Source of the DNA: Brevibacterium sp. CBA3109
GTDB lineage: Bacteria; Actinomycetota; Actinomycetes; Actinomycetales; Brevibacteriaceae
NCBI RefSeq assembly: GCF_040256645.1
Contig: NZ_CP158281.1
Location: 2,356,001 to 2,420,000 of the forward strand
Length of the DNA stretch: 64,000 nt
Direction of reading: 5' to 3'
The position numbers were made by a program, and so were the translations under genes. The stretch's first letter is position 1. Every line of letters begins with the position of its first letter. The notes below the pieces were generated by a model. That model was not told where the DNA came from and ran no database searches. It saw only the letters and a program-made list of their open reading frames with translations. Shown one piece after another: positions 35,100-43,334 of the stretch.

Positions 35100-35755
35100 T
35101 CTGGAATTGGGAATTCGCGTTCGAGGCACTGCCGATCCTCTTGCGAGGCTTCGTCAACACCCTCATCGCCACCGTCATCGGCACGCTCATCGCCACGGTC
35201 CTCGGCCTCCTCATCGCTGTAGCGGTCAAGACCCTGCCACGCTGGATCAACTGGCTCGTCAGGCTCCTCGTTGCATTCGTTCGCAACACGCCTCTGATCA
35301 TGCAGCTGATATTCGTCTACTTCATCTTCGCCGGAATCCCCGGCCTGGTGAACATTCCAGCGCTCGTCGTCGGCTTCATTGTCATCGGCATCCACTATTC
35401 GACGTACATGTCCGAAAGCTACCGTGCCGGCATCGACTCGGTGCCGCCTGGCCAGCACGAAGCCGCGACGGCACTGTCGCTGCCACCCATGCGCAAGTTC
35501 ACCGCCGTCGTCCTGCCACAGGCGCTGCGGGCAACGGTCCCGTCGTTGGGCAACTACGCGGTCGCGATGTTCAAGGACACCCCGTTCCTGTTCGCGATCT
35601 CCGTCGTTGAGCTCGTGACCTCTGCCCAACAGTTCGGTGCGGCCAAATTCGCCTATACGGAAGCCTTCACCTTGGCCGGGCTCATATTCCTGGTCGCCAG
35701 CTACCCGACCTCATTGCTCATCCAGAGATTGGACCGACGCCTTGCCACCTACTGA
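35096..35755 (+). CDS. ehuD: ABC permease, EhuD-like
   Basis: 219 residues. MIWNWEFAFEALPILLRGFV, FVRNTPLIMQLIFVYFIFAG, then the EAA-type loop YMSESYRAGIDSVPPGQHEA and ATALSLPPMRKFTAVVLPQA. Five to six membrane helices. The N-terminal W-NWEFAFEALP and RGFVNTLIATVIGT match the EhuD group. ATG overlaps the ehuC stop (ATGA), and the C-terminus overlaps the likely TTG start of the ATPase gene. Confidence 0.78.
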   Translation: MIWNWEFAFEALPILLRGFVNTLIATVIGTLIATVLGLLIAVAVKTLPRWINWLVRLLVAFVRNTPLIMQLIFVYFIFAGIPGLVNIPALVVGFIVIGIHYSTYMSESYRAGIDSVPPGQHEAATALSLPPMRKFTAVVLPQALRATVPSLGNYAVAMFKDTPFLFAISVVELVTSAQQFGAAKFAYTEAFTLAGLIFLVASYPTSLLIQRLDRRLATY

Positions 35756-36560
35756 GAACACCTCATCAACTCCGACTGCGAATCCCTCGACTTCGGGCAC
35801 ACCGGCGATCGAGTTCAAGGACGTGGAGAAGCGGTTCGGGAAGACGACAGTCCTCAAGGACCTCAACTTCACCGTGGCTCCCGGCGAACGCGTGACCCTC
35901 ATCGGGCCCAGCGGTTCCGGAAAGACCACGATCCTCCGCCTGGTCATGACCTTGGAGGAGCTGACCGGCGGTTACATCTTCGTCGACGGGAAACCGCTGA
36001 CCCACACGGAGAAGAACGGCAAACGGGTCGAGCTTCCCTCGAAGACGACTCGTGCCATGACGACGCGGATCGGTATGGTCTTCCAGCAGTTCAACCTCTT
36101 CCCCAATATGACGGTGCTGGAGAACATCATCGAGGCTCCCATCCATGTGCTCGGGAAAGCCAAGAGTGAGGCAGTCAAGGAAGCGAAGGCCCTCTTGGAT
36201 AAGGTGGGTCTCGGTGAGAAGGCCGATGAGCATCCCTCGCGCCTCTCGGGTGGTCAGCAGCAGCGTGTCGCGATCGCACGAGCGTTGGCGATGAGCCCGG
36301 AGATACTCCTCCTCGACGAGGTCACCTCCGCGCTCGACCCGGAACTCGTCGGCGACGTGCTCGAAGTCCTCCGTGACATCGCGGATACGACAGACATCAC
36401 GATGCTTCTGGTCACCCACGAGATGCAGTTCGCCCGTGAGGTCTCACACCGGGTGATGATGTTCGACGGCGGCCAGGTCCTCGAAGAAGGCCCACCGGAT
36501 CAGCTCTTCAACAACCCGCAGCACGAGCGGACGCGCTCGTTCCTCTCCAGCGTGCAGTAG
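35742..36560 (+). CDS. ehuA: ABC transporter ATPase, EhuA-like
   Basis: 272 residues if the TTG at 35742 is used (14 bp inside ehuD, GGA about 9 nt upstream); no ATG fits the N-terminus. Walker A LIGPSGSGKTTILRLVMTLE, Q-loop GMVFQQFNLFPNMTVLENII, signature SRLSGGQQQRVAIARALAMS, Walker B EILLLDEVTSALDPELVGDV, and the switch histidine in LLVTHEMQFAREVSHRVMMF. The stretch between Walker A and Q-loop (PLTHTEKNGKRVELPS) is the insertion seen in EhuA-type ATPases. Followed by a terminator at 36580. Confidence 0.8.
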   Translation: MPPTENTSSTPTANPSTSGTPAIEFKDVEKRFGKTTVLKDLNFTVAPGERVTLIGPSGSGKTTILRLVMTLEELTGGYIFVDGKPLTHTEKNGKRVELPSKTTRAMTTRIGMVFQQFNLFPNMTVLENIIEAPIHVLGKAKSEAVKEAKALLDKVGLGEKADEHPSRLSGGQQQRVAIARALAMSPEILLLDEVTSALDPELVGDVLEVLRDIADTTDITMLLVTHEMQFAREVSHRVMMFDGGQVLEEGPPDQLFNNPQHERTRSFLSSVQ

Positions 36561-36579
36561 CCTCACGAACACTGCGATG

Positions 36580-36608
36580 GCCCACCGGTGTGCGACTCCG
36601 GTGGGCCT
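36580..36608 (+). terminator. Intrinsic terminator of the ehu-like operon
   Basis: Perfect 10-bp stem GGCCCACCGG / CCGGTGGGCC (36580-36589 and 36599-36608), 9-nt loop, followed by TTTGCT. It stands between the convergent ehuA-like gene and the small membrane protein, so it may work in both directions. Confidence 0.85.
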
Positions 36609-36626
36609 TTGCTGTTCCGGCGAGCT

Positions 36627-36908
36627 TCAGCTGCGGATGCGGCGAATGAGCCGCCAGATCCTCACGATCACTGCAATGGCGATGAGCACCATGGCCACCC
36701 AGAACACGATGTCTGCGGGCCCGGCCCAGAAGACATCGGATCGCCTCACCGGGTCTACGGCGCTCGCACCCGCCTCGTTCCTATCTGCGCCGGCAGCAGT
36801 GTCCGACTGACTCGTCAGCCATTTGAGTGCGAACCAGAAGAGCAGCAGAGCCACCCCGCAGGCTGCGAATACCCAGGGCGTGCGATACCAGGGACGTCGA
36901 GAGCTCAC
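36627..36908 (-). CDS. Small two-helix membrane protein
   Basis: 93 residues, GTG start overlapping the rsmD stop (GTGA). Two hydrophobic segments, VFAACGVALLLFWFALKWL and VFWAGPADIVFWVAMVLIAI, and a basic C-terminus (RIWRLIRRIRS). No family recognised. The overlap with rsmD and the clean two-helix design suggest a real gene. Confidence 0.6.
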   Translation of the reverse strand: MSSRRPWYRTPWVFAACGVALLLFWFALKWLTSQSDTAAGADRNEAGASAVDPVRRSDVFWAGPADIVFWVAMVLIAIAVIVRIWRLIRRIRS

Positions 36909-37663
36909 GCCGACTCGTCGGCTGTCGCCGCATCCACTCCGCCAGCAACCCCAGCAACCTCCGATGCCTCGTCAGACGTGGCCCTGAGCTGGACGAAGTA
37001 CAGTGCGGTCTCACCGAAGCTCTTCGAGCGAAAGACCTCAAGGGCAGCTGGCATCGTCGGCTCAGGCGCTCGTGATGCTCGCTCGACGACGACGATGGAT
37101 TCCATGTCGAGGAGCCTGGAGAGCCTGCCCAGGATCTGGGTCACGGCGTCCTCCCCCAGCGGGTAGGGCGGATCCATGAACACCAGGTCGAAGATGCGGC
37201 CCTCATCCTCATCGCGAACGGTTCGAGTCTCCAGCACCTGACCGTCCTGAACCTCGTCGAGCCCGCCACCGTGGGCCGATCCCCCCATATGGTCTTCGGG
37301 TTGCCGCTGCAGCGAAGCATGCTGTCGGGGACCATGCTGAGAGCTGAGGAACGATACGACGTCCGAGGAGTGGATCCGGGTCGAGTGGTCGATTCCGAGC
37401 TTCTGGGCATTCGCCTCGACGGCTCGGGCCGAAGCACTGGCCGAATCAACGAAATCGACTTCGGCCGCGCCGCGTGACATGGCCTCGAAGCCGAGTCCGC
37501 CGGAGCCGGCGAAGAGATCGAGGACGTTCGCCGCTTTGAGCACCCCATACCCGTCGAGCATGGAGAAGAGGGATTCCTTGACCCTGTCCGAGGTCGGGCG
37601 GGTATTCGACCCACCCGGTGCGACGAGTCTGGATCCTTTGAACGCACCAGCGATGATTCTCAT
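36905..37663 (-). CDS. rsmD: 16S rRNA (guanine966-N2)-methyltransferase RsmD
   Basis: 252 residues from MRIIAGAFKGSRLVAP at 37663 (GGA 8 nt upstream). Class I SAM fold with LDLFAGSGGLGFEAMSRGAA and the catalytic DLVFMDPPYPLGED (DPPY about 164-167). Between the SAM fold's third strand and DPPY lies an unusual ~50-residue hydrophilic insertion (about 107-156, SSQHGPRQHASLQRQPEDHM onwards) with His, Gln and Gly in plenty. Overlaps the small membrane protein. Separated by 48 bp from recG upstream. Confidence 0.93.
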   Translation of the reverse strand: MRIIAGAFKGSRLVAPGGSNTRPTSDRVKESLFSMLDGYGVLKAANVLDLFAGSGGLGFEAMSRGAAEVDFVDSASASARAVEANAQKLGIDHSTRIHSSDVVSFLSSQHGPRQHASLQRQPEDHMGGSAHGGGLDEVQDGQVLETRTVRDEDEGRIFDLVFMDPPYPLGEDAVTQILGRLSRLLDMESIVVVERASRAPEPTMPAALEVFRSKSFGETALYFVQLRATSDEASEVAGVAGGVDAATADESA

Positions 37664-37711
37664 TGCTCGTCCTTCCATTCGTAGTGCGGTCTCAAGCCAC
37701 CGTCACTCATC

Positions 37712-39859
37712 TCAGCTCGCCTCGATGAAGTGAGCCGATTCGGCAGGCAGGACTCTGTTGATGAAGGTTCGCAGAGCCGGCAGCGAACCCAGCTCGGGGT
37801 CGACGGCGATGATCTTCTCTGCGATGGTTCTCGCCTCTTCGACGATCGGGGCATCGCGCAGAATCGACAGGTGCTTCAGCGACGATCCTCCCCACTGTGA
37901 GGCGCCGAGCACATCACCCTCTCCCCGAGTGCCGAGATCATACTCGGCCAGAGCAAAGCCGTCGAGAGTACCTGCAACTTCGCTCAGTCGCTCGAAGCTC
38001 TCATCGGACTCGGACACCTGGGTGAGCAGGAAGCACAGTGCCGCACTGCCGTCTCGCCCGACGCGTCCGCGCAGCTGGTGGAGCTGAGCGACACCGAAAC
38101 GCTCCGCCTCGAAGATGACCATCATGGTCGCTCGGGGCACGTCGACTCCCACCTCGACGACTGTCGTGGAGACCAGGATGTCGGTCTCACCGGAGACGAA
38201 CGCGGCCATCGTCCGGTCCTTCTCCGCCGGCGACATCCGTCCATGGAGCAGCTCGATCGAACGGGATCGGAGCTCGTCGGCGGCCCGGAGCTTGTCCCTC
38301 AGGTCCTCAATTCCCTCTCTGCTGCCGATCACCTCGCCCGTTTCGGGATCTTCGATGTCGGAGGGGTCGATGCGTGGGAAGACCACGAAGACGCCTCGAT
38401 CGTCCTCGGCCGCATTGTCGATGAGCTGGAGGACGCGGCCCAACCACCGAGGGTGGTCCCCCAATGACACCGCGTGGGTGGTGATGTCCTTGGTGCCGGC
38501 GGGCATCTCGTCGAGGGTGGAGACGTCGAGATCGGCGAAGACCGTCATCGCCACGGTCCGCGGGATCGGCGTCGCAGACATCACGAGGGTGTGCGGGACC
38601 TTGAGTCCGGCTTTCGCCCGCAGTGCCTCACGCTGTTCGACGCCGAAGCGATGCTGCTCGTCGACGACGATGAGGCCCAGTTTGTCGAACATCGTCGTAT
38701 CCGACATCAGGGCATGCGTGCCGACGACGATGTCGATCTGACCGGTGGCGAGGTCGAGTGCGAGTTGTTTGCGTTCTCGGGCCGGCATCGACCCCGTCAT
38801 CAGCGCCACCCGCACCTGATCATCACCTGAGAGCAGAGGGCTCAGCGCCATCTGATCGCCGAGGAGGCTCTCGATGGAGCGGAAATGCTGAGTCGCGAGC
38901 ACCTCTGTGGGAGCGAGCATCGCGGCCTGCGCCTGCGAATCGACGGCAGTGAGCATCGCCCGCAGGGCCACGACGGTCTTGCCGGAGCCGACGTCGCCGT
39001 GGAGCAGGCGGTGCATCGCCGAACGCCTGCCCATGTCTGCTTCGATCTCTTCTCCGACCCGCAGCTGAGAGGCGGTGAGGTAGAAGGGCAGACTCTCATC
39101 GAACCGTTGGCTTCGGGCTCCGACATTGAGCAGAGGGGTGGCCTCGAGCTGCTCGTAGTCGGCCTTGCGGGAGACGAATTCCGCTTGCAGGGCGAGCGCC
39201 TCTTCCCATTTCCAACGCTGTTTGGCCTTCTCCGTCGCCGCTGCTGACCTCGGTCGATGCATATCGTTGAATGCGGTGCGCAGGTCTGGCAGGTCGAGGT
39301 TCTCGCGCATAGCGCTCGGCAGCGGGTCGTCGAACTCTGCCGGGTCAGCAACGTCGAGGAGGACCTTGATGGCCTTCCACAGGCGCGTCTGTGCGATGCC
39401 TTTGACCCGTGAGTAGACGGGGAACGGGGAGTTGAGGTCCTCCGGGGTCCACTTCTCATCGTGTTCGTCCCGGTTGAGCCAGGTGGGCGAGTTCAAGGTC
39501 AGCTGCCCACGGTATTCCTCGACCTTGCCTGCGAAGACGACGGTGAGTCCGGGCACCAGCTGATTGTCCAGCCAGCGCTGATTGAAGAAGGCGATCTTCA
39601 TCGACTGCTGTCCGTCGTGGACGATCACGTCGGTGATGGTCCCGCGACGCTTCTGCATGCGCCGGGTGTCCACGGAGATGACCTCGGCCTGGAGGATCGC
39701 GGTCTCTCCCAAAGGGAGCCCACCCAGGGGCGTCTTCTCCCCCGGGACGAGGAATCTGCGCGGGAAGAAGCGGAAGAGGTCCGCCACCGAGGTGATCCCC
39801 CGCTTCTTCAGGGCACCCCGGTCTCGTGCGGTGAAGTAGTCGTCGAGGCGGGCGCTCAT
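37712..39859 (-). CDS. recG: ATP-dependent DNA helicase RecG
   Basis: 715 residues. Regresses stalled forks and processes R- and D-loops. Wedge/OB domain (TDVIVHDGQQSMKIAFFNQR), then the helicase core: GDVGSGKTVVALRAMLTAVD, MLAPTEVLATQHFRSIESLL, VVDEQHRFGVEQREALRA, MSATPIPRTVAMTVFADLDV, QLHQLRGRVGRDGSAALCFL. All motifs intact. Its stop is within 48 bp of rsmD and its ATG overlaps the FakA-like gene by 4 bp. Confidence 0.96.
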   Translation of the reverse strand: MSARLDDYFTARDRGALKKRGITSVADLFRFFPRRFLVPGEKTPLGGLPLGETAILQAEVISVDTRRMQKRRGTITDVIVHDGQQSMKIAFFNQRWLDNQLVPGLTVVFAGKVEEYRGQLTLNSPTWLNRDEHDEKWTPEDLNSPFPVYSRVKGIAQTRLWKAIKVLLDVADPAEFDDPLPSAMRENLDLPDLRTAFNDMHRPRSAAATEKAKQRWKWEEALALQAEFVSRKADYEQLEATPLLNVGARSQRFDESLPFYLTASQLRVGEEIEADMGRRSAMHRLLHGDVGSGKTVVALRAMLTAVDSQAQAAMLAPTEVLATQHFRSIESLLGDQMALSPLLSGDDQVRVALMTGSMPARERKQLALDLATGQIDIVVGTHALMSDTTMFDKLGLIVVDEQHRFGVEQREALRAKAGLKVPHTLVMSATPIPRTVAMTVFADLDVSTLDEMPAGTKDITTHAVSLGDHPRWLGRVLQLIDNAAEDDRGVFVVFPRIDPSDIEDPETGEVIGSREGIEDLRDKLRAADELRSRSIELLHGRMSPAEKDRTMAAFVSGETDILVSTTVVEVGVDVPRATMMVIFEAERFGVAQLHQLRGRVGRDGSAALCFLLTQVSESDESFERLSEVAGTLDGFALAEYDLGTRGEGDVLGASQWGGSSLKHLSILRDAPIVEEARTIAEKIIAVDPELGSLPALRTFINRVLPAESAHFIEAS

Positions 39860-41433
39860 TCGACTCCCATGATGAGCAGTGTTGCCCGGTCCCTCGAGTC
39901 GATGTCCTGGAATCTCACCTGGGAGTGGGATTTGCGGATCCAGTCCCGCAGGTGCGAGAGGACATCGGGGGCGCAGCCGGGACCATGAACGACGGTCAGA
40001 AGCTCTCCTCCGGCGCCCAGCAGCCGGTCGGCGAGCTTCTCGACCAGGGTCGTCAGTTCGGTGCTCTGGGTCTTGACCTTCCCATCGATGAAGACGCGGT
40101 AGAACTGTGAAGGGTGGGAGCTTCTCGAATCATCGATGACCGGAAGTGCGCCGGTAGGAGGATTGAGCGCCAACTGCTCGGCCGAGACGATGGTGCCCAC
40201 GCGGGTTCCGGCCGCGGCTTCGGTCATATCGGCGACGATCTCCCCCGCCGGGGCGAATGGGTCGTAGACAGCGAGTGCCGACAACAAGGTGGCGACATTG
40301 CGGGAGCGGAGCACTTGTGCCCCGGTGACCTGCCCCAACGATTTGAGGACGGTGGTGGAGCTGGGGACGACGAGGACTTCGCGTTCCTCTTCGGCGATGA
40401 TGTCCTTGGTCATTCGCACCGTGTCACCGGCATCCGGTGTCAGTGCCGTCGCCCCATTGAGCGCGCAGTGCATGAGCAGTCCGGTGCCCGAGGCGATGGC
40501 CACGAGGTGGGTCTCGCCCTCTTCCTCATGCAGACGCAGGTCTTCCATGTCCAGGCGGGCGATGCCGTAGTCGGCGAGGTGGTCAAGGACGGTCACGGCG
40601 GTGGCCTCGTCAGCGACATGGACGTGGACCTTGGTGCCATTGATGACGATCGATGTTCCACCGAGGGCATCGAGCGCCTCGGCGAGGGTCGAAGCCGGGT
40701 TCGTGGCCAGTATTGCCACGATCTCGAGCTCATCGGCACTGGCCTGATGGACGATCCGCGGTGACCTGGTGACCTCGACGAGCATCGAATCCTGCGGGGT
40801 CCGGCCGGTGACCGTGGCGTAGAGGAGGTCGAAGAGTTCGACGATGCCCGTCGAGCCGGCGTCGACAACCTCGGCTTCGCGGAGCACAGGCAGCTGTCCG
40901 GTGGTCTCGCGCAGTGCCGACCGGGAGCGCATGCGCACTGCAGAGATAAGTTCGATGAGGTTCGCCCCGTCGGCGGCCTTCTCCCGCGCCTCGGTGGCCA
41001 TGGCGTCGAGGACCGTGAGCATGGTGCCGTCGACAGGCCGGGCCACGGACTGCCGGGCCCTTGCGGAGGCGAGTTCGAGGGCTGCGGCCATGGCTTCGGG
41101 CGTCGCCACGGTCACGCCGTCCAAGGCATCGGCGACACCTTGGAGCGCGACGGCGAGGATGAGTCCGGAGTTTCCGCGAGCACCACGACCTGCTCCCTCG
41201 GCGAGCGCGGCGACGACGTGGGGCAGGGTGACGGGTCCGGTGAGTTCTTCGACGGCCAGGTAGGCGCTGCGCAGCGTGTGGTACATGTTCGTGCCGGTGT
41301 CGCCGTCCGGGACTGGGAAGACGTTGAGCTCGTCTATCTCGACGCGTTCCTTGCGCAGGCGATCAACGGCCCGCCGAGCCCACCTGGCGGCCAGACGCCC
41401 GTTGAGGCCGATGGCTTGATTGGGTCCGCTCAT
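39856..41433 (-). CDS. DAK2-domain protein, FakA/YloV family
   Basis: 525 residues. The N-terminal DAK2 (Dak phosphatase/kinase) domain has the Mg-binding FPVPDGDTGTNMYHTLRSA and GRGARGNSGLILAVALQGVA. The C-terminal half resembles the FakA middle and C-terminal domains (GTSIVINGTKVHVHVADEAT, IASGTGLLMHCALNGATALT). FakA with a FakB partner phosphorylates fatty acids in Firmicutes; no FakB is nearby, and the actinobacterial function is unproven. Between thiL (2-bp gap) and recG (overlap). rpmB, often between thiL and this gene, is absent here. Confidence 0.88.
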   Translation of the reverse strand: MSGPNQAIGLNGRLAARWARRAVDRLRKERVEIDELNVFPVPDGDTGTNMYHTLRSAYLAVEELTGPVTLPHVVAALAEGAGRGARGNSGLILAVALQGVADALDGVTVATPEAMAAALELASARARQSVARPVDGTMLTVLDAMATEAREKAADGANLIELISAVRMRSRSALRETTGQLPVLREAEVVDAGSTGIVELFDLLYATVTGRTPQDSMLVEVTRSPRIVHQASADELEIVAILATNPASTLAEALDALGGTSIVINGTKVHVHVADEATAVTVLDHLADYGIARLDMEDLRLHEEEGETHLVAIASGTGLLMHCALNGATALTPDAGDTVRMTKDIIAEEEREVLVVPSSTTVLKSLGQVTGAQVLRSRNVATLLSALAVYDPFAPAGEIVADMTEAAAGTRVGTIVSAEQLALNPPTGALPVIDDSRSSHPSQFYRVFIDGKVKTQSTELTTLVEKLADRLLGAGGELLTVVHGPGCAPDVLSHLRDWIRKSHSQVRFQDIDSRDRATLLIMGVE

Positions 41434-41434
41434 G

Positions 41435-42490
41435 TCACTTCCCGAAATGGCCGAAGCCGCTCGTCGGCACCGGTACGCCGTCGAGACTGACCCCGCTGCC
41501 GACTCTCATCTCTCCGATTCTCCGCCAGCCTACCGGAGGTGTGTCGAACTGGCCCGACGACGCGACGAAGCCATGGTCCTCTCCCCCATTCAGCACCCAG
41601 GACAACGCCAACTCCTCTGCCTCTGACGCAGCCCCGGCGGTCCCTTCGTCCGGTTCGACCCCCTCGATGTTGCCCACCAGGTGCTGTGCTGCAGGCAGCA
41701 GCGGATCGATGAGGTCTTGGAGCGAGGCACGGTCGATGCCGGCGTGGACTCCCGAGGCCGCCGCTACCCGTCCCAGATCTGTACTGAGCCCATCGGAGAC
41801 ATCGATCATCGCCGAGGCTTCCCTCATCTGCAGGACAGCCGCATAGTCCGGCTGTGGGGCCAGTTGGGTGGTGATGAGTTCCGTGAGGCTCTCACCGAGT
41901 TGAGGATCATTGCGGGCGACTTCAGCGTCGCCGTCGACACCGGCGAAGAGGAGATCCAATCCGGCTGCCGCGCGTCCGATGGTTCCGGCCAGGTAGATCG
42001 AGTCTCCCGGCTGCGCCCCCGAGCGGGTGATCGCTGCGTGATCGCCGACGGTGCCCAACGCGGTGATCGCGATGACGATGAGGCCCGAGGACGAGAGGTC
42101 TCCGCCGATGACCGGGACTTCGCAGCCCAGTTCCTCGCCGGCACGTGCCGCCTCGGCGACGATGCCTGCGAAGAGAGCTTCGAGATCCTCGATCTTCGTC
42201 GAGTCCGGCACCGCCAGTGACACAAGCAGCCCATGCGGCTTGGCGCCCATGACGCACACATCGGAGAGGTTCTGTGCGGCGGCTTTGGTCCCGAGCCGAG
42301 ACCAGTCGAGCCAGGCGCGGGTGAAGTCCTCGTTCTCCACCAACATGTCGGCCGTGGACACCAGATTGCCGTCCACCGCGGTCACCGCAGCATCATCTCC
42401 GGGTCCGATGATCACCTGCGAACCGCTGCGATTGTGAGAGAGGATGCGTTCGAGCACGTGTGATTCGCCAAGTTCGGACAGTCGGGTCAT
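41435..42490 (-). CDS. thiL: Thiamine-monophosphate kinase
   Basis: 351 residues. Phosphorylates TMP to the active cofactor TDP. IIGPGDDAAVTAVDGNLVST, DMLVENEDFTRAWLDWSRLG, TKAAAQNLSDVCVMGAKPHG are the PurM-type ATP/Mg sites; IGGDLSSSGLIVIAITALGT and MIDVSDGLSTDLGRVAAASG follow. C-terminal LSWVLNGGEDHGFVASS fits the substrate loop. Divergent from the DUF3515 gene with only 32 bp between starts. Confidence 0.94.
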   Translation of the reverse strand: MTRLSELGESHVLERILSHNRSGSQVIIGPGDDAAVTAVDGNLVSTADMLVENEDFTRAWLDWSRLGTKAAAQNLSDVCVMGAKPHGLLVSLAVPDSTKIEDLEALFAGIVAEAARAGEELGCEVPVIGGDLSSSGLIVIAITALGTVGDHAAITRSGAQPGDSIYLAGTIGRAAAGLDLLFAGVDGDAEVARNDPQLGESLTELITTQLAPQPDYAAVLQMREASAMIDVSDGLSTDLGRVAAASGVHAGIDRASLQDLIDPLLPAAQHLVGNIEGVEPDEGTAGAASEAEELALSWVLNGGEDHGFVASSGQFDTPPVGWRRIGEMRVGSGVSLDGVPVPTSGFGHFGK

Positions 42491-42522
42491 GACTCAAGGT
42501 TATCGGGAGATACGGTAGTTGC

Positions 42523-43053
42523 ATGAGATCTCGTCGCCTCCGCCCGTCGCCTCGACCCTCGCCTGACCCCTCGCCTCGGAAGGCGCGCGCCATAGCCCTC
42601 GCAGCCGTTGTCACCGTGGCAGCGGGTGTGAGCCTAGCCGGGTGCGAGCGAACTGTCGTCGTCGACCCCGCCCAGGACGCACAGAATCCCAAATGCGCCG
42701 ACATCATGCTCCGCATGCCCGATGAGATCGCAGGCGAGAAGTCACGCACGACATCCTCCCAAGGCACGAAAGCGTGGGGAGATCCCAACATCGCAGTCGT
42801 CCGCTGCGGCGTCACCCCACCCGGACCGACCACCGATCAGTGCGTGAGCGTGAGCAGCGTCGACTGGATCTCGAAGGCCTCCGAGGAGGAAGACACCTGG
42901 GTGTTCACCAGCTACGGCCGCACCCCGGCAGTCGAAGTCCTCGTCAACCGCAAAGCCGAATCGGGCAACAATGTGCTCGCAGCGATCTCGCCGGCATTGA
43001 CCGCGATCAAGCCTGAGGCCAAGTGCGTGGGAGCCGAGGACCTCGACAGCTGA
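42523..43053 (+). CDS. DUF3515 family lipoprotein
   Basis: 176 residues. Basic N-terminus rich in Pro/Ser/Arg, then a helix ALAAVVTVAAGVSLAGC with a lipobox (Cys about 41). The mature part has CADIMLRMPDEIAGEKSRTT, IAVVRCGVTPPGPTTDQCVS and VDWISKASEEEDTWVFTSYG, typical DUF3515, an actinobacterial family found between thiL and ddl. Function unknown; an envelope role is inference. Confidence 0.88.
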   Translation: MRSRRLRPSPRPSPDPSPRKARAIALAAVVTVAAGVSLAGCERTVVVDPAQDAQNPKCADIMLRMPDEIAGEKSRTTSSQGTKAWGDPNIAVVRCGVTPPGPTTDQCVSVSSVDWISKASEEEDTWVFTSYGRTPAVEVLVNRKAESGNNVLAAISPALTAIKPEAKCVGAEDLDS

Positions 43054-43058
43054 GCAGA

Positions 43059-43150
43059 CCCACTGAGCAAGTCCGCTGGGGCCCGCTGCGCAGGCCCACT
43101 GAGCGAGCCCACTGGGGTCCGCTGAGCAAGTCCGCTGCGCAGCGAGCGGC
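43059..43150. repeat. Imperfect tandem repeats after the DUF3515 gene
   Basis: CCACTGAGC occurs twice, CTGAGCAAGTCCGCTG twice, and CTGGGG- or CTGCGC-type blocks alternate. The array starts 6 bp after the stop codon and runs into the palindromic repeat at 43153. Confidence 0.7.
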
Positions 43151-43152
43151 CC

Positions 43153-43205
43153 ACTTAGCATCGACGGGCGACGCTATACAGTGGCCGCTCGATGATAAGC
43201 AGTCC
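43153..43205. repeat. 53-bp palindromic repeat, copy A
   Basis: Aligns without gaps to copy B at 44488-44540; about 40 of 53 positions agree. The ends pair: CTTAGCATCGAC against CTCGATGATAAG (10 of 12 positions). The conserved loop holds GCTATA. It flanks the accessory AbiEi/DUF559-like gene on its 5' side. Confidence 0.8.
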
Positions 43206-43334
43206 CTTCGGCAGAGTCACCTGTGCTTGTGGACTGTGAGTGGCGACCACTGGGTCATGTGACTGCAACCTCCACTTGATGCGTTTTGATAGTGTTCATT
43301 GCATTTAGATCATCTTTGGCTTCATAATGAGGCT

